A DNA stretch of 30,194 nt from a virus. The notes below the pieces were generated by a model that worked only from the letters and a program-made list of their open reading frames with translations, did no database searches and was not told the origin of the DNA. Every line of letters starts with the position of its first letter. Positions within the stretch are counted from its first letter, which is position 1. The position numbers and the translations under genes were made by a program. The stretch is taken from positions 1-30,194 of IMG/VR virus record IMGVR_UViG_3300029448_000257. One strand, given 5' to 3'. Shown here piece after piece: positions 1 to 7,953 of the stretch.

Positions 1-87
1 GTTAAGTATCTCATCTTCTATGTGTTCTAGATGAAGGTTCTTTCCACCTTTATCTTCAAACAATAATTGTTCTGCTAAATTATTCAT
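1..87 (-). CDS. N-terminal fragment of a phage protein, cut by the window edge
   Basis: An open frame starts with ATG at 87-85 and runs off the window at position 1, giving 29 codons (begins MNNLAEQLLFEDKGG). It starts one base after the stop of the preceding gene, so the two are surely co-transcribed. The segment LHLEHIEDEIL resembles the HLE(H)xED start of a conserved family of T4-like marine phage proteins that I recall as DUF6267, of unknown function. That family match is from memory of a short motif and is tentative. Nothing can be said about the domains that lie beyond the window. Confidence 0.55.
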   Translation of the reverse strand, partial: MNNLAEQLLFEDKGGKNLHLEHIEDEILN

Positions 88-88
88 A

Positions 89-1246
89 TCATTTAAATAC
101 CACATGAGGAGCCGAATCATTTGATTCAGACATAGCATATGCTGCTATATTATCACATATCTTATTTCCAGAAAGTTTATTTGCCTCTAAATGTGCGACA
201 TAAAACATACTTCTAAATTTAGAAAATCTCCAATCTGCCCCACTTACCTTTCCAATTTTATTTGCTTTTGCTTTTTTAATAAAATTATTTTTAGATTCTT
301 TACCACCACAAGAAAGATGTAACTCATATAATTCATTTAAAAATATTGGTGTTGGTTTTAATGCAAGTGTTTTTAATTCTATATTAGTATATTTAAATTT
401 TGTTAATGTACTATTTTTAATCATAATTGATTCTAACACACCCCCACCTATTTTACCAGCAGCAGCACTCTTTCCTTTAATCTCACCTTGCCAACCACCA
501 ACATGTCTAGAAAAAGTTCTTAGTTGCATTTTTATATCACCCAAATAAATGTACATATCTTTTGAACTAAAAAAATCTTTTGGTTTATCGTACCCCTTAT
601 ACTTTACAGGTCTACGAACAAAACCAGTTGTGTTATTTTCTTTTACTGTTACATTGCCTTTTGCTTTTTTTAAAGAAATACCAACTAGTGTTTTTTTATC
701 ATATAGTTCTTTTAACTCGTTAGTGAACTCACCTAAATTTGAATATTGAGAAAAATCAAATGTTGCACTATCTTTTACAGCATAAATATCTGCTGGGCTC
801 CATTTGTTAACATTTGAAAATGGTTTTGGTTTTTGTGCTTTATTTAATTCATTAAATTTACTTTCTATTTCAGATACTAGAGGTGAACCTCTATGAAAAG
901 TATACTTTGTTCCTTTTAATAATTTTTTCATCGCTGTTGCGATTAATATACTTGATTCTACCCAACTATCAGTCAAATCTGTTTCTATTTTTTCTAATGA
1001 TTCATCAATTTCAAATTTGCTAGCATAGTTACCAAATAAAGTTGGGTCTAACTTATCACCTACTTTTAATTTTTCACCATTGAACATGGCAGCAGCGTAA
1101 ACGCATTGAGCACACTCTGTTGTTTTCGTACCCTCAGCACCACCACCAGAGCCACGAGATTCTAAGAGATGTTGTACTTTATCTACATAGTTTGTTGATT
1201 CTATACGAGCAGGTCTTAACTGCTCCATTGAGCGTCTGAATGACAT
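89..1246 (-). CDS. Conserved phage protein of unknown function, 385 residues
   Basis: I do not recognise this protein with confidence. An upstream in-frame ATG exists at 1258, but a GGAG sits five to six bases before the ATG at 1246, which makes that the better start (MSFRRSMEQLRP). The protein is soluble-looking and basic, with no signal peptide or membrane segment. Near the middle it has a WSPADIYAVK segment and then LVGISLKKAKGNVTVK; the second resembles the core strand of some nuclease folds but no full catalytic set is evident. A glycine-rich patch lies near residue 32 (GSGGGAEG). A CxxC (CAQC) occurs near residue 46. It sits alone after gp41, possibly behind a weak late promoter, and is followed one base later by the fragment at 1-87, so it may be a virion or late protein. 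That role is inference only. Confidence 0.6.
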   Translation of the reverse strand: MSFRRSMEQLRPARIESTNYVDKVQHLLESRGSGGGAEGTKTTECAQCVYAAAMFNGEKLKVGDKLDPTLFGNYASKFEIDESLEKIETDLTDSWVESSILIATAMKKLLKGTKYTFHRGSPLVSEIESKFNELNKAQKPKPFSNVNKWSPADIYAVKDSATFDFSQYSNLGEFTNELKELYDKKTLVGISLKKAKGNVTVKENNTTGFVRRPVKYKGYDKPKDFFSSKDMYIYLGDIKMQLRTFSRHVGGWQGEIKGKSAAAGKIGGGVLESIMIKNSTLTKFKYTNIELKTLALKPTPIFLNELYELHLSCGGKESKNNFIKKAKANKIGKVSGADWRFSKFRSMFYVAHLEANKLSGNKICDNIAAYAMSESNDSAPHVVFK

Positions 1247-1278
1247 CAATTTCTCCATTTAAATATAGTTATATGTGT

Positions 1279-1286
1279 TATTTATC
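1279..1286 (-). promoter_or_regulatory. Weak candidate late promoter
   Basis: On the minus strand the octamer GATAAATA differs from the T4 late element TATAAATA at one base. It overlaps the gp41 stop and lies about 33 bases before the start at 1246, a sensible leader length. The mismatch at the first base makes this weaker than the three exact late elements in the window. Confidence 0.3.
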
Positions 1287-2694
1287 AAACTTTTAACTTA
1301 GAGAACTTGTCGTACAGGTCTTTTTCCTCTCCCTTACCGAACCCTTGTCCATTATCAGCGACAGGAACTTCACTTTGGCCATGGTCTACAAGTTCATCTT
1401 GTGCTTTGAGTTCTACATCAAATAATTTCATCTTGTTTCTATCAATCCCTATAATAAATCTCTTGTTCATGGTAGGGTCATTATATCTATTTTTCAACTG
1501 TTTAACACAGATTTGATTGAGTTCTTCTAGTTCCTCTGTAGATATTAATGCAAACATCAAGTCAGCAGTTGCTGGTAGTCCAAAACTTTCTGAGGTATCT
1601 TCAAGTCCAACATCTGTATTAGAGAAACCACTTCTGGTTGTCTGAGTTGCCGACATAATAGGAACATTAGTTTCTACTGCAAGTCCACGAAGTTCTTCTG
1701 CAATAGACTTGATGATAGTATAAGAGTTCATAGAACTTCCTGCTTTGAATCTACTTGATGCACAAATGTTTAGATAATCAATAAAGATAATATCTGGTTT
1801 AAAAGATTTCTTAACTGCAAGTTCTTTGAGTAATCCTCTAAAGTGTCCACTATGGGCAGATGCAGTTGGATATTCTTTAATGATTAATTTACCTTTTGCT
1901 TTCTTTTGCAATCTTGTAATCTTATCATCAAACATTTTCTTAGGTAAATCATGTAAATCTGGAATACTAATATTCATCATATTAGCATCTATTCTTTCTG
2001 CGATTCTTTCTTCTGCCATCTCTAACGAAATATATAATACATTCTTTCCTTGTGATAAACAATTTGCAGCTTGATGACACATGAATAATGATTTACCAAC
2101 ACCTGTTCCAGCAAGTGCAATATTCAAAGTCTTTGGTGGAAGTCCACCCTTAGTAATCTTATTAAAGAATTCTAAATCAAAAGGAATCCTTTCTTCTTTA
2201 TGATGATAATAATCAAATCTAGATTCTGAATCTTCTAGATAATCATGACCTACAGAATTATCAAATGATACTGCAAGAGCATCTGTTAAAATACTTGGAA
2301 TAGAATCTGGTGTCTTATCTTTTGACCTACCATCTATGATACCAACACCCTCTACGATTGCATTATAGATTGCTTTGTCTTTAACAAACTTTTCTGTAGT
2401 ATCTACTAACCAATCAAAATCTATAACTTCTTTGTTAAGAGTTTTAATTATCTCAACAATCTTTTTATGTTCAGTATCATTTAAATCTTTTCTTGCACCA
2501 ACTTCAATCTCTAATGATGTTTGAGTTGGCATCTTATTATATTTGTCTACAAATTTTTGTATCTCATCAAAAATTATTCTTTCTTCTTTAACATCAAAGT
2601 ATTCTGGTTTTATAAATGGTAAAACCTTTCTTGTATATTCTTCGTTGTTTAAAAGATTAGTTAGAGTTGTCCTTTCTATTGTCTGGTTCTGCAT
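1285..2694 (-). CDS. gp41: Replicative DNA helicase gp41 (DnaB family)
   Basis: This is the hexameric 5'-3' replicative helicase that unwinds the fork and works with primase. The N-terminal half is the primase-interaction region. The RecA-like motor follows: Walker A AGTGVGKS at about residues 195-202, then ISLEMAEERIAERI, the DnaB-family segment after it, and a Walker B ending in IFIDYLN. Length (469 residues) fits T4 gp41 (475). The longest frame begins at a TTG (2706), but GAGGAG five bases before the ATG at 2694 decides for ATG (MQNQTIERT). Its start overlaps the end of the 99-residue gene by 38 bases, suggesting coupled translation. It is the last gene of the gp43-uvsX transcription unit. 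The gp61 primase is not in the window. Confidence 0.95.
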   Translation of the reverse strand: MQNQTIERTTLTNLLNNEEYTRKVLPFIKPEYFDVKEERIIFDEIQKFVDKYNKMPTQTSLEIEVGARKDLNDTEHKKIVEIIKTLNKEVIDFDWLVDTTEKFVKDKAIYNAIVEGVGIIDGRSKDKTPDSIPSILTDALAVSFDNSVGHDYLEDSESRFDYYHHKEERIPFDLEFFNKITKGGLPPKTLNIALAGTGVGKSLFMCHQAANCLSQGKNVLYISLEMAEERIAERIDANMMNISIPDLHDLPKKMFDDKITRLQKKAKGKLIIKEYPTASAHSGHFRGLLKELAVKKSFKPDIIFIDYLNICASSRFKAGSSMNSYTIIKSIAEELRGLAVETNVPIMSATQTTRSGFSNTDVGLEDTSESFGLPATADLMFALISTEELEELNQICVKQLKNRYNDPTMNKRFIIGIDRNKMKLFDVELKAQDELVDHGQSEVPVADNGQGFGKGEEKDLYDKFSKLKV

Positions 2695-2956
2695 ATTGCT
2701 CCTCAATTATATCTACCAAAATATCACCTATAAGATTCATAAAATCATCTCCAAAGTCCTCTTTCGGTACTGCATTATTATCTACGATATCAAATTCAAA
2801 TTTAAATGGCATATTACCATCTTTTGTTTCTTCACCTAGTGAAACATTTCCATACTTATAAATGACACCAGCAAACTTACCACCCTTGATACCAATACAA
2901 GTTTGGTCTTGTGTTTCACTTTCTACATAAACATATGATTCTTTAATATTAGACAT
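2657..2956 (-). CDS. Hypothetical acidic phage protein, 99 residues
   Basis: Not recognised. It overlaps the upstream oxygenase gene by 8 bases and the downstream gp41 start by 38 bases, so it is embedded in the replication operon and is likely translated by coupling. The first half looks beta-rich (YVYVESETQ, GIKGGKFAGVIYKYG). The second half is strongly acidic (EDFGDDFMNLIGDILVDIIEEQ) and could form an amphipathic helix. There is no metal or nucleotide motif and no membrane segment. Position next to gp41 hints at a replication accessory role, which is only a guess. Confidence 0.7.
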   Translation of the reverse strand: MSNIKESYVYVESETQDQTCIGIKGGKFAGVIYKYGNVSLGEETKDGNMPFKFEFDIVDNNAVPKEDFGDDFMNLIGDILVDIIEEQYAEPDNRKDNSN

Positions 2957-3494
2957 AGTGTAAATAAGTTTGCATTATATATTTTGGTTCATTTATTGGT
3001 TTTGTTCCAGCATGTAACCAAGGCCACAATGGTGGGAACATTAACATACTACCTTTTTTACACTCAGCATATTTGTCTAGTTGTGGAAAAGTAGTTTTAC
3101 CTTCTTCATTATCTGAAAGATAAATAAAGAAAACTAAAAACCTAGTAGATGTTGGTTTTGAATTTACATCTACATGTGGTTTAAATTCATCATGGTCGTT
3201 TGGCATATATCTTTTCAAACGAATAGGCTCCCAGATATATTTATTTGGCATTTGTTGTGGGGTAACACCTGTGTCTTTTAAGTAAGTTAAAAGAGATGAT
3301 TCAAAAATACTTGTAAATTGTTCTATCTCTTTACTCCATATCTGAGGTGATTTTGCCATATTCAATTGTGTAAATACCATTCCTCTAACATCAAATGATT
3401 CGTGTTGTGTTTCAAACTGTTCAAATTTATCTATAACATTCTTGCAAGTTTGACTATCAAGTACATTATCATATGTTTTAATTAAATTATCCAT
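2949..3494 (-). CDS. 2OG-Fe(II) oxygenase, prolyl-4-hydroxylase type
   Basis: A predicted 2-oxoglutarate- and Fe(II)-dependent dioxygenase (181 residues). The metal triad is visible: H107-V-D109 in FKPHVDVNS, distal H161 in WLHAGTKP, and K171 in PKYIMQTYL as the likely 2-oxoglutarate binder, the usual lysine of prolyl 4-hydroxylases. The jelly-roll strands RFLVFFIYLSD and GSMLMFPPLWPW lie between and fit the family. Substrate is unknown; P4H relatives hydroxylate proline in proteins, but phage members are uncharacterised. The start overlaps the end of the next-upstream oxygenase (3487-4017) by 8 bases. These are two different subfamilies side by side, not a recent duplication. Confidence 0.88.
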   Translation of the reverse strand: MDNLIKTYDNVLDSQTCKNVIDKFEQFETQHESFDVRGMVFTQLNMAKSPQIWSKEIEQFTSIFESSLLTYLKDTGVTPQQMPNKYIWEPIRLKRYMPNDHDEFKPHVDVNSKPTSTRFLVFFIYLSDNEEGKTTFPQLDKYAECKKGSMLMFPPLWPWLHAGTKPINEPKYIMQTYLHYV

Positions 3495-4017
3495 TTCTTA
3501 TTGTCCAATCTATTGCTATTCTTTTTTTGTCTGTCATAATATCCTCTGCTTTGTGTGGTAGTCTAGGATTGAAAACTATAAAATCGCCAGGCATTAACTT
3601 GTGTGTAATTCCATTGTGTATGAATCCACCACCATCACTATCTTGCCAGTCTGAATTTAATATCCCTAATACCTTAATGATTGGTGTATCTTGCAGTTCA
3701 TCTTTTTCATGGTCTGTATGCAGATTATCTTCTCTATGTTTATCTTTCATAGAGATACCACAAAACAAAAGGTCTAGGGGAACATCAACATTACTTTGTT
3801 TTGCTTTCTCATGAATCATCATTAACAAACTCATAGATACACCAGCCAAAAAATCATCATGTATAGTTGTGCCTTGTATGACATCAATCTTTGCATGTTT
3901 ATCTTCAAATGGTTTACCCATTGGATAATTAAAATTCCACTTAGTAGATTTCGTAACTTGATGTTTAATGAAATCTAAAAATAATGGTGTACAACAATTC
4001 TTAACTATCGTTGCCAT
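3487..4017 (-). CDS. 2OG-Fe(II) oxygenase, short phage type
   Basis: A 176-residue predicted Fe(II)/2-oxoglutarate oxygenase. H100-T-D102 (NLHTDHE) and distal H155 (LPHKAED) form the facial triad, and R166 (KKRIAIDW) is placed to bind the 2-oxoglutarate carboxylate. The GGGFIHNG strand and the [13 protein letters not shown] turn are typical of the double-stranded beta helix. It is one of nine such genes in the window. It overlaps the end of uvsX by 17 bases and the start of the next oxygenase by 8 bases, so it is part of the gp43-uvsX-gp41 operon. Substrate unknown. Confidence 0.88.
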   Translation of the reverse strand: MATIVKNCCTPLFLDFIKHQVTKSTKWNFNYPMGKPFEDKHAKIDVIQGTTIHDDFLAGVSMSLLMMIHEKAKQSNVDVPLDLLFCGISMKDKHREDNLHTDHEKDELQDTPIIKVLGILNSDWQDSDGGGFIHNGITHKLMPGDFIVFNPRLPHKAEDIMTDKKRIAIDWTIRNG

Positions 4018-5023
4018 ACATAAACTCTTTCTTCACAGCTTCTTCTAATTGTTTCATTACATCTTCTGTAAAGTATTTTTCTGGGTCATTGTTAATTGTC
4101 TTACCATACTGTTTAGTTCCATCTGGTAATTCAATACGAGTTGATACTTGTTTAAATATTCCATGTGCAACTGCTAATTCAAGTAATCCATAATACTTAT
4201 CAAGTCCTTTGTCATAAGTTAATAACACATCAACCATTTTATTTTCCATAGTCAATCTTGATTTATGATTCTTACAATGAATGATATTACCAACAACCTC
4301 TGTACCCTCTTTAAATTTTTTCTTTGATAGATAGATGATACTTGAAGCGGCATATTTTAATCCAGAACCACCACCCATTTCTTTTGTTGGGAACATAGAA
4401 CCGACAACATCATAAGTATGGTTTGTTACTACCATTGGTACTTTTGCTTTTCCAAGTTTCAAAGTTAAAACTCTAAATGCAGCTTTTAGTATTTGTGCTC
4501 TAGTCATATCTCTAGTTTCTTTTCCTGCCTCTGTATCTTCTACTTCTTTTGTAGTTGATAACATACCAAGTGAATCTAAACATATAAACAATGGTCTGCG
4601 TATATCTACATCTTGTTGCATATATCTATCTAATACTTTGAGTGCTTGGTGTCTAAACTCTTGTACAGTTGTTACAGGAAGTATTACCATTCTTTCTGCA
4701 TCTATTCCTCTATCAATAACCATTTGTTTTGTTATTGCACTTTCTGATTCAAAGTAGACAACACCAGCATTTGGATTTTGGTCTAGGAAGTTTTTAACCA
4801 TTCCCATAAGAAAGAAAGTTTTCCCTGTTGCACTTTCTCCTGCCAATGCAGTAATTTTATTTTGTGGAAGTCCACCATACATTGAACCAGAAATCAGTCC
4901 ATTGAATATGTAAGAACCTGTATCAATAAAATTTGATACATCTCCTGCCTCTACACCTTCTGAAACGACAGCGGCATATTCATTTCCTGTTTCCTTAATC
5001 ACATCTTTTAAAAAGTCATTCAT
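4001..5023 (-). CDS. uvsX: UvsX, RecA-like strand-exchange recombinase
   Basis: UvsX coats single-stranded DNA and drives strand invasion for recombination-dependent replication and repair. Walker A GESATGKT is at residues 62-69 and Walker B LFICLD at about 145-150. The DNA-binding loop region ([14 protein letters not shown]) and [11 protein letters not shown], the segment with the catalytic glutamate, are present. Length 340 is shorter than T4 UvsX (391) but usual for marine T4-like phages. The ATG at 5023 has AGGAG upstream and overlaps the 62-residue gene by 8 bases. Its partners UvsY (28745) and UvsW (25666) are also in the window, in a different, late-promoter unit. Confidence 0.95.
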   Translation of the reverse strand: MNDFLKDVIKETGNEYAAVVSEGVEAGDVSNFIDTGSYIFNGLISGSMYGGLPQNKITALAGESATGKTFFLMGMVKNFLDQNPNAGVVYFESESAITKQMVIDRGIDAERMVILPVTTVQEFRHQALKVLDRYMQQDVDIRRPLFICLDSLGMLSTTKEVEDTEAGKETRDMTRAQILKAAFRVLTLKLGKAKVPMVVTNHTYDVVGSMFPTKEMGGGSGLKYAASSIIYLSKKKFKEGTEVVGNIIHCKNHKSRLTMENKMVDVLLTYDKGLDKYYGLLELAVAHGIFKQVSTRIELPDGTKQYGKTINNDPEKYFTEDVMKQLEEAVKKEFMYGNDS

Positions 5024-5204
5024 TATTATCTCCTGTTTCCCTAGTATTTTTTAAATTTAAATCATCAAACATATTTTCATTTGGTTTTGAATCAGAAAAT
5101 GGTAAAGGATTTTCTTTTTTCTTTTTGAATATCCTATCCCAATTATCTTCAAAAGTTTTTTCATCAACTTCTCTCGGTCTTCTTTTATCTCCTTTTCCTG
5201 CCAT
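5016..5204 (-). CDS. Small conserved phage protein ([10 protein letters not shown] type), 62 residues
   Basis: A short, charged protein with the opening [13 protein letters not shown] and the segment [13 protein letters not shown]. This pattern (GKGxxRRP followed by a NWDxIF helix) is widespread as a small hypothetical protein in many phages. Function is not known to me. It is squeezed between gp43 and uvsX: its ATG abuts the gp43 stop (sharing one base) and its end overlaps uvsX by 8 bases. The basic patch and the location suggest a nucleic-acid or replisome accessory role, unproven. Confidence 0.8.
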   Translation of the reverse strand: MAGKGDKRRPREVDEKTFEDNWDRIFKKKKENPLPFSDSKPNENMFDDLNLKNTRETGDNNE

Positions 5205-7699
5205 TAGAAAAACCCCTCTAGTGTTCCTTGTGTTCCATAACTATCATCTATCTGCCACTTTATAATATTAGTAATAAATTTTAAAGGTTCTACAAAAGAC
5301 TTTTCAAACTGCATATCATAATCAATAAAATTATGTAAGTTTAATTCATTAGGCAACTTAGTCATAAATGATATAGAAGTTGATTGATAGACATTTGGTG
5401 TTTTCATATGTAAGAACTTAATCTTATCACCTTCTTGTATATATGGATATTTACCCTGTAATTTTTTATCTTGCAAAAGGTGATTATACAGTATCGCACC
5501 TTTACAATGTATCGGTGCTCCTTTCTTAAATAGATTATGTGATTCAGTCCACTTGTTTAATCCATTTACAGAACGAGGATATGCAATCAACTCTGGTTTC
5601 AAATCCATAAAGTCTTTTCTAAAATCTTGTATAAAACTATTTAACTCTTGATTATCTTTAGTCATAATAATAGTTAATGCTTCTTTAATCTTTTCACGAC
5701 ATGCAGCTGGTGTAGATGACTTGACTGCCTCAACACCCATGATTTTTAATTTAGGTTCTTTATAACGAACACCTTCAACATCATGTGCATTTAAAATATA
5801 TCTTTTCTTTGCAACCCAAATACCTTTGTCTGCAATCACTTCTCTTTTCATTTGCATCTTTTGTTCATACGCATTTACATACTCAGCGAGGTCTTGATAA
5901 CTTTTATCAATAAAAGGTTCAATTTTCTCTTTAGCAACTCTGTCCAAAAACTCCACGATTTTATTGTCGTCTGTGTCTGATACGAAGACTTTGCTAACCA
6001 ACTTATCAAATGTGATATAGACCGAATCCGTATCACTCGCAATGATGTAGTCCTCTCCTCTGGTATTAAGTATTTTATTAAGATACTGATTAAGACTATG
6101 TTCAATATAGCGAATAGCAAGTTGCCCACTTGTAGTAATCGCTTCGGCAACCAAAATATTGTAATACCTAAACCATACATTACCGATAGCACCATATGCA
6201 CTATTGAGAGAAATCTTTTTAGCCATCTGGATATTATTGAACTTAGATATATCCCTAAGTAGTTTTGGGTCTTTTGTTTTTTCATAATCTTTTTGTGCCT
6301 CAATCATTAATTGTTTGAACTTAACTCTATCATCATACATCTTTTGCATAAGTTCTGGTAAGAAACCTTTTTGTGTTGTTTTAAACAAAGCACCATTTGG
6401 TGTCATTGTTGCATCTTTTAATATTGATGTATCCACTTCTTTATTTAACATCTTTTCAACTGACATATTTTTAACTGCTTTATCTGCAACTAATGTTTCT
6501 GGTGAAATATTATATTGCATAATTAGATGTGGATACAAAGAGTTTAAATCAAATGACATTACCCACTTATGTAATCCTACGATTGGGTCTTTGACATATG
6601 CACCTTCAAACTTTTCACTCTTTTCTCTTTGAATCTTTTGTGGTATAACAATATTCTTTTTTCTTAGTTCATTGTAAATAAGTATATCCCAATACTTAAC
6701 TGAACCAAGCACATCCATATAATTAACTTTTGCATCATAAGCCATAGTTAGACACAACTCAATCAATCTCATTTTATCTTCTAGTCTATCAACAATCTCC
6801 ACATCTTGTATGTTATAATCAATAAACGATTGAAAGTCTTTTAGATACCATTCTCTAAATGTTTCATATGGATTGTCATCTTTACTCTCACCGAGTTCAA
6901 CATGTGCTATATGGTCAAGTCTGTAACTCTCACGATTGGTATAGGTAAACTTCCTATACAAATCATAATAATCTAAATGTGATACACCGAGTATATCATA
7001 AACTTGTTGTTTTTTACCCATCTTGTAAACTTGTCTATCTGATACATTGCCCCAAGGCGAAAGTCTATTAATTTCTTTTGCATCATATAAATTTTTAATA
7101 CGATTACAGATATATGGTATATCAAAAAACTCTGTATTCCAACCTGTAATAATGTCTGGTTGATTCTTTTCCCAAAAAGTTAAAAACTCTTGGATTAACA
7201 TTTTTTCTGAATCACATTTTACATAAGTTACATCATCTCTTGTATTGTTATAATCACCTATACCCCAAACTAATATTTGTTTGTTTTGATGATTCTTAAT
7301 TGTAATTGATAGTAATGGTTCTATTGCTTCTTCTGGATTTGGGAATCCATTTTCACACGCAACTTCTATATCAATTGTTACTACAAGAATTTTATCTATA
7401 TCCCATTTTACATAAGTAGGATATTCATCTGCAATATAATTATATTGAAATGTAGTATTACCAAAAATTAAATGTGGTTGGTCTTCATAAGACTTTAACC
7501 ATTCTTTTGCTTCTTTGATTGTATCGTGTTTTACAGGTGTAACGAATTGTCCATCAAGGGTCTTGTGTTTAGTTTCTTTGATGACCTTACAGAATAGGGT
7601 AGGCGAATACTTGACTTTACGATTAAGTCTTTCACCATTCACATATTCCCTGACAAGCAAGGTGTTGCCCCAAGGCGTTACATTCGTATAAAATTGCAT
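5204..7699 (-). CDS. gp43: DNA polymerase gp43 (family B)
   Basis: The replicative polymerase with 3'-5' proofreading. Exonuclease motifs: Exo I DIE at 110-112, Exo II GWNTEFFDIPY at 186-196, Exo III YNIQDVEIV at 295-303. Polymerase motifs: A SFDLNSLYP at 382-390, B KISLNSAYGAIGN at 495-507, C DTDS at 556-559. The C-terminus ends GTLEGFF, a plausible clamp-binding tail that would dock on gp45. Length 831 is typical for marine T4-like phages (T4 gp43 is 898). All catalytic residues look intact. The start lies only six bases after the -10 box of a consensus sigma-70 promoter and has no Shine-Dalgarno, so its mRNA may be leaderless. It heads the operon that ends at gp41. Confidence 0.97.
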   Translation of the reverse strand: MQFYTNVTPWGNTLLVREYVNGERLNRKVKYSPTLFCKVIKETKHKTLDGQFVTPVKHDTIKEAKEWLKSYEDQPHLIFGNTTFQYNYIADEYPTYVKWDIDKILVVTIDIEVACENGFPNPEEAIEPLLSITIKNHQNKQILVWGIGDYNNTRDDVTYVKCDSEKMLIQEFLTFWEKNQPDIITGWNTEFFDIPYICNRIKNLYDAKEINRLSPWGNVSDRQVYKMGKKQQVYDILGVSHLDYYDLYRKFTYTNRESYRLDHIAHVELGESKDDNPYETFREWYLKDFQSFIDYNIQDVEIVDRLEDKMRLIELCLTMAYDAKVNYMDVLGSVKYWDILIYNELRKKNIVIPQKIQREKSEKFEGAYVKDPIVGLHKWVMSFDLNSLYPHLIMQYNISPETLVADKAVKNMSVEKMLNKEVDTSILKDATMTPNGALFKTTQKGFLPELMQKMYDDRVKFKQLMIEAQKDYEKTKDPKLLRDISKFNNIQMAKKISLNSAYGAIGNVWFRYYNILVAEAITTSGQLAIRYIEHSLNQYLNKILNTRGEDYIIASDTDSVYITFDKLVSKVFVSDTDDNKIVEFLDRVAKEKIEPFIDKSYQDLAEYVNAYEQKMQMKREVIADKGIWVAKKRYILNAHDVEGVRYKEPKLKIMGVEAVKSSTPAACREKIKEALTIIMTKDNQELNSFIQDFRKDFMDLKPELIAYPRSVNGLNKWTESHNLFKKGAPIHCKGAILYNHLLQDKKLQGKYPYIQEGDKIKFLHMKTPNVYQSTSISFMTKLPNELNLHNFIDYDMQFEKSFVEPLKFITNIIKWQIDDSYGTQGTLEGFF

Positions 7700-7705
7700 G
7701 ATATA

Positions 7706-7735
7706 ATTATACTCGCTTTAAACAAGTTTTGTCAA
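7706..7735 (-). promoter_or_regulatory. Sigma-70 promoter of gp43
   Basis: On the minus strand TTGACA (7735-7730) and TATAAT (7711-7706) are both perfect, with an 18-bp spacer. The predicted transcription start falls on or within a base or two of the gp43 ATG (7699). Confidence 0.85.
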
Positions 7736-7740
7736 TATTT

Positions 7741-7953
7741 TTATGTTAATAAATCTGGTTGATTACCATAGTGTTTATTCAATGTGTTTAACTTATCTTC
7801 GGCATCGGCAAGTTTAACCATCTCTGTATCAACTGCTTGAACTAGGTCTGGGTGTTCACCAATACCAGCAGGGTTTCTATTATAAACATCTATGTTAGCT
7901 TTGGCAGCAGCAATCTCTGCCTCATATTTTTTTCTTAGTGCATCAATTATCAT
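7741..7953 (-). CDS. Small conserved phage protein, 70 residues, helical
   Basis: A 70-residue protein, largely alpha-helical by composition (LRKKYEAEIAAAKANI and VQAVDTEMVKLADAEDKLNTL), with a central NPAGIGEHPD turn. Such a helical hairpin looks like a short coiled coil. I recall similar conserved hypotheticals in ocean T4-like phages but no function. It overlaps the ATP-grasp/retropepsin gene by an ATGA junction, so it is co-translated with it and could be its partner or substrate (inference). It is the last gene before the gp43 promoter. Confidence 0.8.
   Translation of the reverse strand: MIIDALRKKYEAEIAAAKANIDVYNRNPAGIGEHPDLVQAVDTEMVKLADAEDKLNTLNKHYGNQPDLLT

Noticed and set aside
2695-2706. 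Longer gp41 start at TTG
   Set aside because: The extra codons contain the ribosome binding site of the ATG at 2694.
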